This document shows, one piece after another, positions 55,864 to 64,000 of a DNA stretch of 64,000 bases. The number at the start of each line of letters is the position of its first letter. The first letter of the stretch is position 1. The notes beneath the pieces are model-generated. The model did not search any database and was not told where the DNA came from. It saw nothing but the letters and a program-made list of their open reading frames with translations. Origin of the DNA: Cohnella laeviribosi DSM 21336 (GTDB lineage: Bacteria > Bacillota > Bacilli > Paenibacillales > Paenibacillaceae); the NCBI RefSeq assembly GCF_000378425.1, contig NZ_KB899816.1:62001-126000 (forward strand). Direction: 5' to 3'. Made by a program: the position numbers and the translations under genes.

Positions 55864-56743
55864 GGGCCTCCACTCCTTTCTTCAGCAGCGGGAAGCCGAG
55901 CCGCTCGCGCTCCTTGAGGAACGTCGCGGCGACTTGGCGAGCCAGGTTGCGGACGCGCGCAATGTAGCCCGTACGTTCCGTCACGCTGATCGCTCCCCGC
56001 GCATCCAGCAGGTTAAAGGTATGCGAACATTTGAGCACGTAATCGTACGCGGGGAAAACGAGATTTTCGGCCATGGCGCGGTTCGCCTCCGCCTCGTAGG
56101 TCGAAAACAGCTGGAACAGCATCGCCACATCCGACACTTCGAACGTATATTTGGAATGCTCGTATTCCGGATGCTTGAACACGTCCCCGTAAGTGACGCC
56201 GTCCACCCATTCCAGATCGAACACGTTCTCCTTGTCCTGAATGTACGAAGCAAGCCGCTCCATCCCGTACGTAATTTCCACCGATACCGGATGGCAATCG
56301 ATGCCCCCGACTTGCTGGAAGTAGGTGAACTGGGTCACTTCCATGCCGTCCAGCCATACTTCCCAGCCCAATCCCCAGGCGGCGAGGGTCGGCGCTTCCC
56401 AGTTGTCCTCGACGAACCGGATATCGTGGTGGCGGGGATCGATGCCAAGCCGGCTGAGACTTTCCAAATACAGCTCCTGGATGTTGTCCGGCGACGGCTT
56501 CATGATGACCTGGAACTGATGGTGCTGGTACAGCCGGTTCGGGTTCTCGCCGTATCGGCCGTCCACGGGCCTGCGCGAAGGCTCGACGTAGGCGACGTTC
56601 CACGGCTCCGGGCCGATCGCGCGCAGGAACGTCATCGGATTCATCGTGCCCGCGCCTTTCTCCACGTCGTACGGCTGCACGACGATGCAGTTCTGTTCGG
56701 CCCAGAACTGCTGCAGCGTCAGCGTCATTTGCTGGAAGTTCAT
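55856..56743 (-). CDS. glyQ: glycyl-tRNA synthetase alpha subunit
   Basis: 295-residue catalytic chain of class II glycyl-tRNA synthetase. Begins [19 protein letters not shown]; motif-type blocks [16 protein letters not shown] and [20 protein letters not shown] form the ATP and glycine site. Downstream of a glycine T-box; glyQ-glyS is the standard pair. Confidence 0.97.
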   Translation of the reverse strand: MNFQQMTLTLQQFWAEQNCIVVQPYDVEKGAGTMNPMTFLRAIGPEPWNVAYVEPSRRPVDGRYGENPNRLYQHHQFQVIMKPSPDNIQELYLESLSRLGIDPRHHDIRFVEDNWEAPTLAAWGLGWEVWLDGMEVTQFTYFQQVGGIDCHPVSVEITYGMERLASYIQDKENVFDLEWVDGVTYGDVFKHPEYEHSKYTFEVSDVAMLFQLFSTYEAEANRAMAENLVFPAYDYVLKCSHTFNLLDARGAISVTERTGYIARVRNLARQVAATFLKERERLGFPLLKKGVEAHG

Positions 56744-56805
56744 GTTCTCGCTCCTTTTATCGCAGTCGTGTCGGAGTGCGGCGGAATGGGGAGGCCTGGC
56801 ACGTC

Positions 56806-57066
56806 AAAAAGCCCCCGTCCCACGCCTGCCTCCGCAGACGTAGGGACGGGAGCGTTAGTCCCGCGGTTCCACCCTACTTGACTTCCGAACGAAAGCCGTC
56901 CATGTTTGAACAGTCCGTTCGCAAGCCCGCTCTTTTCCCGTTGGATGCCTCTCCGGAGCGCCATGTTCGCCGATTCGTCGCGCCGGGCTTCCACCATTCC
57001 CGGCTCGCTGACAGGTTGCGACGGCAACCGGTTACTTTCTCCTTCTTCGAGACCGATTCCAATGAT
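56806..57066 (-). promoter_or_regulatory. T-box leader controlling glyQS
   Basis: tRNA-sensing riboswitch. On the minus strand the conserved T-box AGGGTGGAACCGCG is at 56875-56862. It is followed by a long terminator (CTCCCGTCCC pairing with GGGACGGGGG, then TTTTTG, 56852-56806). The 5' part contains AGTAACCGGTTGCC and a Stem I-type end GGGAATGGTGGAAGCCCGG. Glycine specificity follows from the gene; I did not resolve the specifier codon. Confidence 0.95.
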
Positions 57067-57071
57067 CATCT

Positions 57072-57101
57072 ATTTTACACAACCTGTTAGGGGTTTGTCA
57101 A
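57072..57101 (-). promoter_or_regulatory. SigA promoter of glyQS
   Basis: TTGACA (57101-57096), 18 bases, TAAAAT (57077-57072), immediately before the T-box leader and 44 bases after recO. Confidence 0.8.
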
Positions 57102-57144
57102 ATGGTTTGGACCGTTCGTTTTGCGGTCTTTCGGATAGATCGGC

Positions 57145-57960
57145 CTATTCTTTTGTCCGTTCGGTCGGCTCGATGCTATCCGCGCTTTTCCGTTCCGCGT
57201 CCGCTTCCGGCAGCTCGCCGCTTAGCCGTTCCCACTGGTCGAGGAAATGGCGGGATTTGAGCTTGACCCCAAGATGGTGGTCCATCCACAGCCGCATCGC
57301 CTGGGCCAACCGCCTTTTGGTCGATTCCTTCACGTCCGTATTGCCCAACCGGCGCAAATCGAGCGCCGCAAACAGCCTGAGCAGCTTCCAGGCGCCGCCC
57401 TCCAGCGGCACGGCGTCCGGATCGCGGCCGGAGCAGCGAAGGCACAGCACCCCGCCGGCGGCAGCGCTTAACCGGAACGGCCCTTCCGGGTTGCCGCAGT
57501 TCGCGCACGCGTCCAGCAGGGGCGCGTAGCCGGCGGCCTGAACGATCTTCATCTCGAACGCCCGGATGACGATCTGCGCGTCCTTGCCTTGCGCCAAGGC
57601 TTCCAGGCAGGCTTTCAGCTGATGAAACAAATAGCTTCCCGCATCCTCTTCCCCGACGGCCCGGTCGCACAGCTCGGCCGCATAGGCCGCATACGCGGCC
57701 AGAGTCAAATCCTCGCGCAGCTCCCGGAACGACTCGATGATCTCTCCGCTGCTCAAGGTGCCGAGCCCGCCGGATTTGAAAAACGAAAAATCGCCGTATG
57801 TAAAAGGTTGGGCCAGAGACGCGAACCGGCTTTTCGGCTTTTTGGCTCCGCGCACGACAACCCCCTGCTTGCCGTGCGTCGGGGTGAACAGGGTGACGAT
57901 CTTATTGCCCTCCCCATAATCCGTCCCGCGAATGACGATGCCCTCCACCCGGTACATCAT
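57145..57960 (-). CDS. recO: DNA repair protein RecO
   Basis: Recombination mediator that loads RecA with RecR. 271 residues: N-terminal OB fold (about 1-80, YRVEGIVIRGTDYGEGNKIV), helical domain, and a CxxC-CxxC zinc site (CANCGNPEG and CLRCSG). ATG at 57960 follows GGAGGAG. Located after era and yqzL as in B. subtilis. Confidence 0.94.
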   Translation of the reverse strand: MMYRVEGIVIRGTDYGEGNKIVTLFTPTHGKQGVVVRGAKKPKSRFASLAQPFTYGDFSFFKSGGLGTLSSGEIIESFRELREDLTLAAYAAYAAELCDRAVGEEDAGSYLFHQLKACLEALAQGKDAQIVIRAFEMKIVQAAGYAPLLDACANCGNPEGPFRLSAAAGGVLCLRCSGRDPDAVPLEGGAWKLLRLFAALDLRRLGNTDVKESTKRRLAQAMRLWMDHHLGVKLKSRHFLDQWERLSGELPEADAERKSADSIEPTERTKE

Positions 57961-58056
57961 CGGGCCTCTCCTCCTCTCCCAAACGTCGGCTCTCCCATAC
58001 GCCAAGCGGCTTCCCGCGCCGTGACGCAAGAAGCCGCTCGCTTTGCCCGCCGCTTG

Positions 58057-58221
58057 CTACGCTTGCCCAAGCGGCGGCTCTCCGAGGACGGATTCGCCGT
58101 CCTCCCGGTCTGGCGCCGGCTCCGCCGGATCGCGCCTTCCGAGCTTGTCCATCTCTTTATACAGCAAGTAGGCCTCGACATCGCCGGTCTGCGTAAACAC
58201 GTGCCACGTGAAATTCCGCAC
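58057..58221 (-). CDS. yqzL: YqzL family small protein
   Basis: 54 residues from the GTG at 58221, which has GGAGAGGATG upstream. MRNFTWHVFTQTGDVEAYLL and the following YKEMDK match B. subtilis YqzL, a 47-residue protein of unknown function always found between era and recO. The frame extends 87 bases further upstream without a ribosome site. Confidence 0.85.
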   Translation of the reverse strand: MRNFTWHVFTQTGDVEAYLLYKEMDKLGRRDPAEPAPDREDGESVLGEPPLGQA

Positions 58222-58326
58222 AGCGCACTCATCCTCTCCCGATGGAAATGGCTTGCCCGTTTTTCCACCGTTAGGATGCCACGGCGCCGCCGGAGGTATG
58301 CCTGTCAACTTTTGCTTCGCAGCGGT

Positions 58327-59223
58327 TTAATCTTCGCGGAATCCGAGCGTATGGAGCACCGATTCCCGGTTGCGCCAGTCTTCCTTCACTTTCACCCACA
58401 GCTCCAGGAAAATTTTCGAGCCGAGCAGCCGCTCGATGTCGAGCCGCGCCAGCTTGCCGACTTCTTTCAGCATCGAGCCGTTTTTGCCGATGACGATGCC
58501 TTTTTGCGACTGCCGCTCCACGTAGATGACGGCGCCGATATGGACGACGCCGTTCTCTTCCGTGCGCATGCTTTCGATCTCGACGGCGATCGAATGCGGG
58601 ATTTCGTCGCGGGTCAGCAGCAGGATTTTTTCGCGGATGAGCTCGGCGCACACGAATTGCTCCGGATGGTCCGTCACCTGATCGGCCGGGTAATACATCG
58701 GGCCTTCCGGCAAATAGCGGGACAGCTGCTCCAGCAGCGTGTTCACGTTGTTGCCGTGCAGCGCCGACACCGGAACGATTTCCGCAAAGCGGTACAGAGC
58801 CGAGTATTGGTCGATGACCGGAAGCAGGTCCTCCGGGTGAACCTTGTCGATCTTGTTCAGCACCAAAAAGACGGGCGTGTCCACCTTTTTGAGCCGCTCG
58901 ATAATGAACCGGTCTCCGCCGCCAAGCGCTTCGCTGACATCGGTCAGAAACAGAATGGCGTCCACTTCGCTGAGCGCGCTTTCCGCGGATTTCATCATGT
59001 AGTCGCCCAGCTTGGATTTCGGTTTATGGATGCCCGGCGTGTCCAGAAACACAATCTGCATCTCGTCCGTCGTATAGACGCCGTGAATTTTGTTCCTAGT
59101 CGTTTGCGGTTTGTCCGACATGATGGCGATCTTTTGGCCGATCACCTGGTTCAGCAAGGTGGACTTGCCGACGTTCGGCCTGCCGACGATAGCGACAAAG
59201 CCGGACTTGAAGCCTTTCTTCAT
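58327..59223 (-). CDS. era: ribosome assembly GTPase Era
   Basis: Binds the 3' end of 16S rRNA during 30S maturation. 298 residues: G1 GRPNVGKS (14-21), switch [11 protein letters not shown]4 NKID, then a C-terminal KH RNA-binding domain with [19 protein letters not shown] at 59223 overlaps the cdd stop by four bases. Confidence 0.97.
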   Translation of the reverse strand: MKKGFKSGFVAIVGRPNVGKSTLLNQVIGQKIAIMSDKPQTTRNKIHGVYTTDEMQIVFLDTPGIHKPKSKLGDYMMKSAESALSEVDAILFLTDVSEALGGGDRFIIERLKKVDTPVFLVLNKIDKVHPEDLLPVIDQYSALYRFAEIVPVSALHGNNVNTLLEQLSRYLPEGPMYYPADQVTDHPEQFVCAELIREKILLLTRDEIPHSIAVEIESMRTEENGVVHIGAVIYVERQSQKGIVIGKNGSMLKEVGKLARLDIERLLGSKIFLELWVKVKEDWRNRESVLHTLGFRED

Positions 59224-59654
59224 CCTGATTCCTTCTTTCCTTCCGTATCGCTTAAGGAAAAGGCGCCGGGCAGCAGGTCGGCCACCGTGGCCAGACGAAT
59301 AGCCCCGCTCAGATTGCCCATGATCACCGGCATATCCGGCGCGCACAGCTCCGCCATGACCTGCCGGCATACCCCGCACGGGGCGATCGGACCGGACGTG
59401 TCGCCGATGACGGCGATCGCCGCAAACGATCTTGGCGCGCAGCCGTCGGCAATGGCCCTAAACAGCGCGGTCCGTTCGGCGCAATTCGTCGGCCCGTATG
59501 CCGCGTTTTCCACGTTGCAGCCGCAATGCACGCGTCCGCCGGCGTCCAGAAGCGCCGCGCCGACCTGAAAACGGGAATACGGCGCATAGGCTTTGAGCCT
59601 CGCTTGCGAAGCCGCTTCAAGCAGCTTTTCCGCCGTCCAGCCCTTCCATTCCAT
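59220..59654 (-). CDS. cdd: cytidine deaminase
   Basis: 144-residue homotetrameric-type enzyme that deaminates cytidine and deoxycytidine in pyrimidine salvage. Substrate-binding [17 protein letters not shown] with catalytic E60; zinc ligands C58, C93 and C96 (PCGVCRQ). TTAGGAGGG precedes the ATG. Coupled to era by overlap. Confidence 0.96.
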   Translation of the reverse strand: MEWKGWTAEKLLEAASQARLKAYAPYSRFQVGAALLDAGGRVHCGCNVENAAYGPTNCAERTALFRAIADGCAPRSFAAIAVIGDTSGPIAPCGVCRQVMAELCAPDMPVIMGNLSGAIRLATVADLLPGAFSLSDTEGKKESG

Positions 59655-59751
59655 CCTGAGCGCCCTCCTAACTTTAGCTTTTATATCTTACTAACCGTTT
59701 ATCGGGATCATGCGGCCGCCGCCGGCACGCAACCAGCCCCCTCTACGGCCA

Positions 59752-60126
59752 TCAGCCGCCGAACAGAGCCCGCCATAACGGCGGCCCCAGCACGATGAGC
59801 CCCACCGCGGCGGCAAACAGCGAGGCGACCAAGGTTGCGCCCGATGCCGTATCCTTGGCCGCTTTTGCCAGCTCGTTGCGCTCCTGAGACACCAAATCGA
59901 CCGCCCGCTCGATAGCCGTATTGAACAGTTCCGCCGTCCAGACGGCGGCCACTGCGGCCAGCAGCCAAAGCCAGTCGCCGGCCGGCAGCCTGAGCAGCGC
60001 GGCCAGCGCAAACACGACGGCGCCCGCGGCGACGTGAAAGCGCATATGCGGTTCGCTTCTGAACGCGTATGCGATCCCGGAGACCGCGTTGCGGAAGGAG
60101 GACAGCTCCGACTGCTTCCGGCTCAC
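59752..60126 (-). CDS. dgkA: DgkA-family undecaprenol/diacylglycerol kinase
   Basis: 124 residues, three membrane helices; motifs AELFNTAIERAVDLVS and AKDTASGATLVASL mark the DgkA family. In Gram-positive bacteria the enzyme phosphorylates undecaprenol, feeding the wall lipid carrier. GTG start at 60126 overlapping the ybeY stop by four bases. Confidence 0.92.
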   Translation of the reverse strand: MSRKQSELSSFRNAVSGIAYAFRSEPHMRFHVAAGAVVFALAALLRLPAGDWLWLLAAVAAVWTAELFNTAIERAVDLVSQERNELAKAAKDTASGATLVASLFAAAVGLIVLGPPLWRALFGG

Positions 60127-60689
60127 CGGGCGAGCCCCGCTTCCGCCAAAACCGCTTCCTGCTTGGCGAACATCTCTTTCTCCTCCGCATCGCTGCCGTG
60201 ATCATAGCCGAGCAGATGAAGAAAACCGTGCACGAACAAGAAGCCAAGCTCCCGCTCCACGCTGTGCCCGTATTCCTCGGCCTGCGCGTACATGCGGGGA
60301 ACGGAGATGACGATATCCCCGAGCGGCTCCTCGAACGGATCGTACGCTTCCGTCTCTCCGTCCTCTTCTTCCTCTTCGCCCGCTTCCCCGCCGGCGGCGT
60401 CCGCGTCGGCATCCACGGTTTCGTATTCATCGGCGTATCGGATAACCGGCTCCTCCCCGGCCTCCCGCATCGGAAAGGACAGCACGTCGGTCGGCTTGTC
60501 CAGCCCGCGGAATTCCCGGTTCAGCTTCCGGATGCCTTCGTCGTCGGTCAAGGTCAGCGTGACGACGCCCTCTTCGACGCCTTCCATTTTGCCGGCGATG
60601 CCGAGCAGACGCTCCAGAAGGCCGCGCCAGCTTTCCTCGAAAGGCGCCCCTTCCTCCCGCTCGTCCAACCATTCCAGTCTCAGTGTCAT
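60123..60689 (-). CDS. ybeY: endoribonuclease YbeY with an acidic insertion
   Basis: Zinc endoribonuclease for 16S rRNA 3' maturation and quality control. 188 residues against about 157 in B. subtilis. Zinc site H154, H158, H164 in HGFLHLLGYDH. The extra length is an acidic, low-complexity block (about 78-119), lying between the conserved LSFPM and LGDIVISV blocks. ATG at 60689 follows AAAGGAG and overlaps the pgpH stop by four bases. Confidence 0.95.
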   Translation of the reverse strand: MTLRLEWLDEREEGAPFEESWRGLLERLLGIAGKMEGVEEGVVTLTLTDDEGIRKLNREFRGLDKPTDVLSFPMREAGEEPVIRYADEYETVDADADAAGGEAGEEEEEDGETEAYDPFEEPLGDIVISVPRMYAQAEEYGHSVERELGFLFVHGFLHLLGYDHGSDAEEKEMFAKQEAVLAEAGLAR

Positions 60690-62959
60690 TCTCGTTGCTC
60701 CTTTGCTTCCTTGCGGTTTTTCCATTCTTTGTCGTCGGGATACTCGATCCGCGAATGAAACATGCCGATTACCGTCTCTTTGAGCGTTTCGGCTATTTTG
60801 TCCATTTCCTTCAGCGTCAGATCGCATTCGTTGAATTGGTCGTCGTCAAGCCGGTCCTTAATGATTTTCCGGATAATGCTCTCCACCTGTTCGACCGTCG
60901 GATGGCTGAGGGAACGGACGGCAGCCTCGACGCTGTCCGCGATGCCGACGATCGCCGCTTCTTTCGTCTGCGCTTTCGGTCCGGGATACCGGAAATCGTC
61001 CTCCGTCCACGGGCATTCCGTTCCCTGCTCTTCCGCGCGCTTGACCGCCTTGTAGTAGAAAAATTTCAGGAAGCTCGTCCCGTGATGCTGCTCCGCAATG
61101 TCCCGGATCGGCTTGGGAAGCTTGTATTGCTTCAGCATTTCGGCCCCGTCGCGGGCATGGGCGATAATGATGGAGGCGCTCACCTTCGGATCGAGCTTGT
61201 CGTGCGGATTGACGCCTCCGTTTTGGTTTTCGATAAAATAGGACGGCCGCTTGGTTTTGCCGACATCGTGATAGAACGAGCCGACGCGGCACAGCAGGCC
61301 GTTCGCGCCGACCGCCTCGGCGGCCGCCTCCGACAGGTTGCCGACCATGAGGCTGTGATGGTAAGTGCCCGGCGTCTCCGTCAGCAGCTTGCGCAGCAGC
61401 GGATGGTTCGGGTTGGAGAGCTCGACCAGCTTCAAGGCGGACAAAATGCCGAACGTCATCTCAAAGAACGGCATCAGCCCGATGACCAGCACGGCGGTCA
61501 GCAGGCCGCTGGCGAACATGAACCCGACGGACTGGATGAGCAGCATCCGGTCCGGATTCGATTCGACGAGCGTCAGCGCGACGACCGCAACCGATCCGAA
61601 CAGGCTGACCATAATGCCGGCCTTCAGGATGGACGACCGCTGGCTCGCCCGATGAATGGCCAGCACCGAAGTGAACGAAACGACCGCCGCCACGAAGCCG
61701 TACCGGAAATCGAACACCGACCCGTTGCCGACGTTCATGATGATGCTGGAAAGCACCGTGAACAGCAAGGCGCTGACCAGGCCCAGATGCATGTCGAGCA
61801 GCAGCGTGACCAGCATCGTCCCGACGGCGACGGGCGCCAGATAGCCGATATACGGCCATTCCTCGCTGCGCGCCATGGCGACCAGGTGCATCAGCAGGAT
61901 GTTCAGCGCGAAAATCAGCAGCAGCATGAGCCCGTGCGCGTTGTTCCGCTTGAGAGAGGGCGCCGACGGCGAGGCGGAGGCCGCCGTCATTTCCACGTAT
62001 CCGTAAATGGACAGCACGAACAGCAGCGAAAGCAGCAGAACGCCAAGCTGCGGCCAATAGGTGCGCTGCTCCTTCAGCAGCCCCATGCTGTCGAGCCGCT
62101 CGTACAAATCTTTGGTAATCACTTGCCCCGCCTTCACGATGACGTCGCCCTGCTTGATGACGACCTGCGGCGTGTTTTGCCGGGCTTCCGCCTTGGCGGT
62201 TTCGGTCGCTTCCTGGTCGTAGAAGCGGTTGGCGGTAATGACGAACCGCGCCAATTCCTGCAGCGTCTCCCGCTGCGTGCGCTGCTCCAGCGTGCTCGTG
62301 TTGATCAGCTCGGCCACCTTGGACCGGGCGGTTTCCGCATCCCGCAGCGATTCGGACGTCAGCTTGCGGACGATGTCGCGCCCGACCGTGCGCATCTCCG
62401 CCACCTGCTCGGACGTGAGCCGCGGCAGTTTGTAGAAGGTCTCCTCCGGAATGGAATACTTTTGAATCTCGACAACCCGCTTCATTTCCTCAAGCAGGCT
62501 TGCCGAATAGGTGGAGGAACCCTCGTTGGCTCTAATGAACTGCTCGATGAACTGGTCGAGCCTGCCCGGAATTTCCGACCGGTAAATTTCGACCTTGTTC
62601 TCCGTCGTCACCTGGTCGTCCTGGTTCAACTGATCGATCCGCAGCAGGATTTCGTCCAGCAGCGTCTCGTTGTGCAGCGCCACGGTGGAGTAGACGGAGC
62701 CGACCTTCTCGGCCGCCTCTTCCTGCGCCATGAGCGTGGCGTATTGGTCGATCTCCTGGTAAGGCGCCTTGATGTCGTGCTCGCTTTTCGCTCCGAGCGT
62801 AATATCGTACGTTTCCGGCACCAGGCGCGACGACAAACTGAAATAAAAAAGCAGCACAAATAGGAGCAGCAGCAAGGTGCGCACCGCTCCGCTCGTTTTC
62901 CAACCCGACGTATAGAAGGACGACGATTTGCCCGCCGGGCCGCTTCGTTTCCGGTTCAT
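60686..62959 (-). CDS. pgpH: 7TMR-HD cyclic-di-AMP phosphodiesterase PgpH (YqfF)
   Basis: 757 residues: cytoplasmic N-terminus, first helix (about 25-43), a large extracellular 7TMR-HDED sensor (about 45-300), seven membrane helices (about 303-500), and a cytoplasmic HD phosphodiesterase (about 530-690) with H534/H535, the pair H564-D565 in FYHDVGK, and HH at 625-626. Degrades c-di-AMP, which controls potassium and osmotic balance. It lies 24 bases after phoH. Confidence 0.96.
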   Translation of the reverse strand: MNRKRSGPAGKSSSFYTSGWKTSGAVRTLLLLLFVLLFYFSLSSRLVPETYDITLGAKSEHDIKAPYQEIDQYATLMAQEEAAEKVGSVYSTVALHNETLLDEILLRIDQLNQDDQVTTENKVEIYRSEIPGRLDQFIEQFIRANEGSSTYSASLLEEMKRVVEIQKYSIPEETFYKLPRLTSEQVAEMRTVGRDIVRKLTSESLRDAETARSKVAELINTSTLEQRTQRETLQELARFVITANRFYDQEATETAKAEARQNTPQVVIKQGDVIVKAGQVITKDLYERLDSMGLLKEQRTYWPQLGVLLLSLLFVLSIYGYVEMTAASASPSAPSLKRNNAHGLMLLLIFALNILLMHLVAMARSEEWPYIGYLAPVAVGTMLVTLLLDMHLGLVSALLFTVLSSIIMNVGNGSVFDFRYGFVAAVVSFTSVLAIHRASQRSSILKAGIMVSLFGSVAVVALTLVESNPDRMLLIQSVGFMFASGLLTAVLVIGLMPFFEMTFGILSALKLVELSNPNHPLLRKLLTETPGTYHHSLMVGNLSEAAAEAVGANGLLCRVGSFYHDVGKTKRPSYFIENQNGGVNPHDKLDPKVSASIIIAHARDGAEMLKQYKLPKPIRDIAEQHHGTSFLKFFYYKAVKRAEEQGTECPWTEDDFRYPGPKAQTKEAAIVGIADSVEAAVRSLSHPTVEQVESIIRKIIKDRLDDDQFNECDLTLKEMDKIAETLKETVIGMFHSRIEYPDDKEWKNRKEAKEQRE

Positions 62960-62983
62960 CCGGCGCTCCCTCCTTTACGGCGC

Positions 62984-63955
62984 TTATTGCTGCTGTTCCT
63001 TGTCCCGGTTGTAAGCGGCGATGATTTTTTGCACGAGCGCATGCCGGACGACGTCCTGTTCGGAGAAAAAGACCATGGCGATTTCCTCGATATCCCCCAA
63101 AATGCGCTGCGCTTCGACGAGACCGGATTTTTTGCCTTTGGGCAAATCGATCTGCGTCACATCGCCGGTGATGACCATGCGGGAACCGAAGCCGAGCCGG
63201 GTCAGGAACATCTTCATCTGCTCCGGCGTCGTGTTCTGGGCTTCGTCAAGGATGACGAACGAATCGTCAAGCGTCCGGCCGCGCATGTAGGCGAGCGGGG
63301 CGATCTCGATCAGTCCGCGCTCGAGCGCCTTGGCTACGCCTTCGGGGCCGAGCACGTCGTTGAGGGCGTCATAAAGCGGCCGCAAATACGGATCGACCTT
63401 CTCCTGCAGGTCGCCGGGCAGAAAGCCGAGATTTTCGCCCGCTTCGACGGCCGGACGGGTAAGCACAATCCGCTTGATCCGCCCTTCCTTGAGCGCCGCC
63501 ACCGCCGAAACGACCGCCAGATACGTTTTGCCCGTGCCGGCGGGACCGATGCCGAACACGATGTCCTTTTTGCGGATCATGGTGATGTAATGCCGCTGGC
63601 CAAGCGTCTTGGGCGCGATCGGCTTGCCGCGGAACGTCACGGCGATCTCGCCTTTGAACAGGGAGAGCAGCTCGTCCGCCTTGCCCGTTTTCGCCAGATC
63701 GAGCGCGTACCGCACATCCCGCTCCCCCAGCTGCAGCCCGCCGCGGATCAGTTCGAGCAGCGTCTCGAACAGCTGCTGCAACATCTGCGCTTCTTCTTCG
63801 CTTCCTTCCACCACGATTTCCGCTTCGCGGGAATGGATGACCGCCTGCGTCTTTTCCTGGATCAGGCGAAGAAACTTGTCCTGCGGGCCAAACAGCGAGA
63901 ACCCTTCCGCCATGTTGCGGAGAGGAATAGCGATAACTTGTTTCATTTCCGACAA
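62984..63955 (-). CDS. phoH: PhoH family ATPase
   Basis: 323 residues, similar in length to B. subtilis PhoH (319). Walker A GPAGTGKT (137-144), Walker B VILDEAQN near 235, and the TGDVTQIDLP block. Role unclear; linked genetically to YbeY and rRNA processing. Start TTG at 63955 with GAGG close upstream, or ATG three codons later. Upstream, a minus-strand frame ending TGA at 63964-63962 could be the tail of a yqfD gene outside the window. Confidence 0.94.
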   Translation of the reverse strand: MSEMKQVIAIPLRNMAEGFSLFGPQDKFLRLIQEKTQAVIHSREAEIVVEGSEEEAQMLQQLFETLLELIRGGLQLGERDVRYALDLAKTGKADELLSLFKGEIAVTFRGKPIAPKTLGQRHYITMIRKKDIVFGIGPAGTGKTYLAVVSAVAALKEGRIKRIVLTRPAVEAGENLGFLPGDLQEKVDPYLRPLYDALNDVLGPEGVAKALERGLIEIAPLAYMRGRTLDDSFVILDEAQNTTPEQMKMFLTRLGFGSRMVITGDVTQIDLPKGKKSGLVEAQRILGDIEEIAMVFFSEQDVVRHALVQKIIAAYNRDKEQQQ

Positions 63956-64000
63956 AAAGCCTCATTCCCTCTCAATTGGGCGTTTGAATGATTGGACGTT

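Noticed and set aside
63962-64000. Possible 3' end of a yqfD gene
   Set aside because: A 12-codon frame ending in TGA is present, but another frame is also open and there is too little sequence to identify a gene.
1-64000. tRNA genes, CRISPR arrays, phage attachment sites or complete insertion sequences
   Set aside because: None was seen on reading through; this was by eye only and was not tested with tRNAscan-SE or a CRISPR finder.

Overview
The window reads as a contiguous piece of a GC-rich, endospore-forming Bacillales chromosome, most like the Paenibacillus/Cohnella/Thermobacillus group. The evidence is the spore-type penicillin-binding protein SpoVD, a GerR/RsfA-type regulator, a YhcN/YlaJ-type spore lipoprotein, bacillithiol synthesis (BshC), a MurE with the meso-diaminopimelate DNPR motif, and gene neighbourhoods matching Bacillus subtilis ylb-yll-dcw, yla, nifZ-thiI and yqf-dnaG-sigA. 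About three quarters of the genes lie on the minus strand. No tRNA, CRISPR array, prophage or intact insertion sequence was seen.

Layout by coordinate (minus-strand operons are transcribed towards lower coordinates). 1-9380: start of the division and cell-wall cluster, mraZ-rsmH-ftsL-pbpB-spoVD-murE-murF, behind a promoter embedded in a four-fold MraZ operator. 9400-11500: a DUF4349 lipoprotein with an ECF-type promoter, a transposase relic and a 112-bp tandem repeat. 11519-14468: ahcY and bshC. 14600-20435: a complete oligopeptide ABC importer, oppA-oppB-oppC-oppD-oppF. 20500-23012: DUF3397, panE and a GerR-like regulator. 23230-28789: DUF2626, a MidA-like methyltransferase, an exported coiled-coil protein overlapping tail-to-tail with an orphan solute-binding-like protein, and ylaK.

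28890-36078: ylaJ, a compact one-gene transcription unit for a 67-residue protein, an operon typA-ylaH-unknown-LCP ligase, a LiaF-like membrane protein and two divergent TerC paralogues. 36129-40078: thiI with its dedicated cysteine desulfurase, a lytic transglycosylase and a YpuI-like protein. 40292-45664: a membrane-anchored subtilase, a BdbD/BdbC thiol-oxidase pair, and a divergent PhyH dioxygenase/AraC regulator pair. 45719-46218: the RNase P RNA gene, which has type A rather than the Bacillus type B architecture.

46287-63955: housekeeping genes: nif3, trmK, a membrane protein of unknown function, the yqxD-dnaG-sigA macromolecular synthesis operon, ppsR, glyQS under a glycine T-box, and phoH-pgpH-ybeY-dgkA-cdd-era-yqzL-recO, many joined by 4-bp ATGA or GTGA overlaps. 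Most genes are core functions. The less ordinary material is the type A RNase P RNA, the small autonomous gene at 29520-29723, the 112-bp hairpin repeat, the coiled-coil/solute-binding pair, the acidic insert in YbeY and several intergenic regulatory structures.
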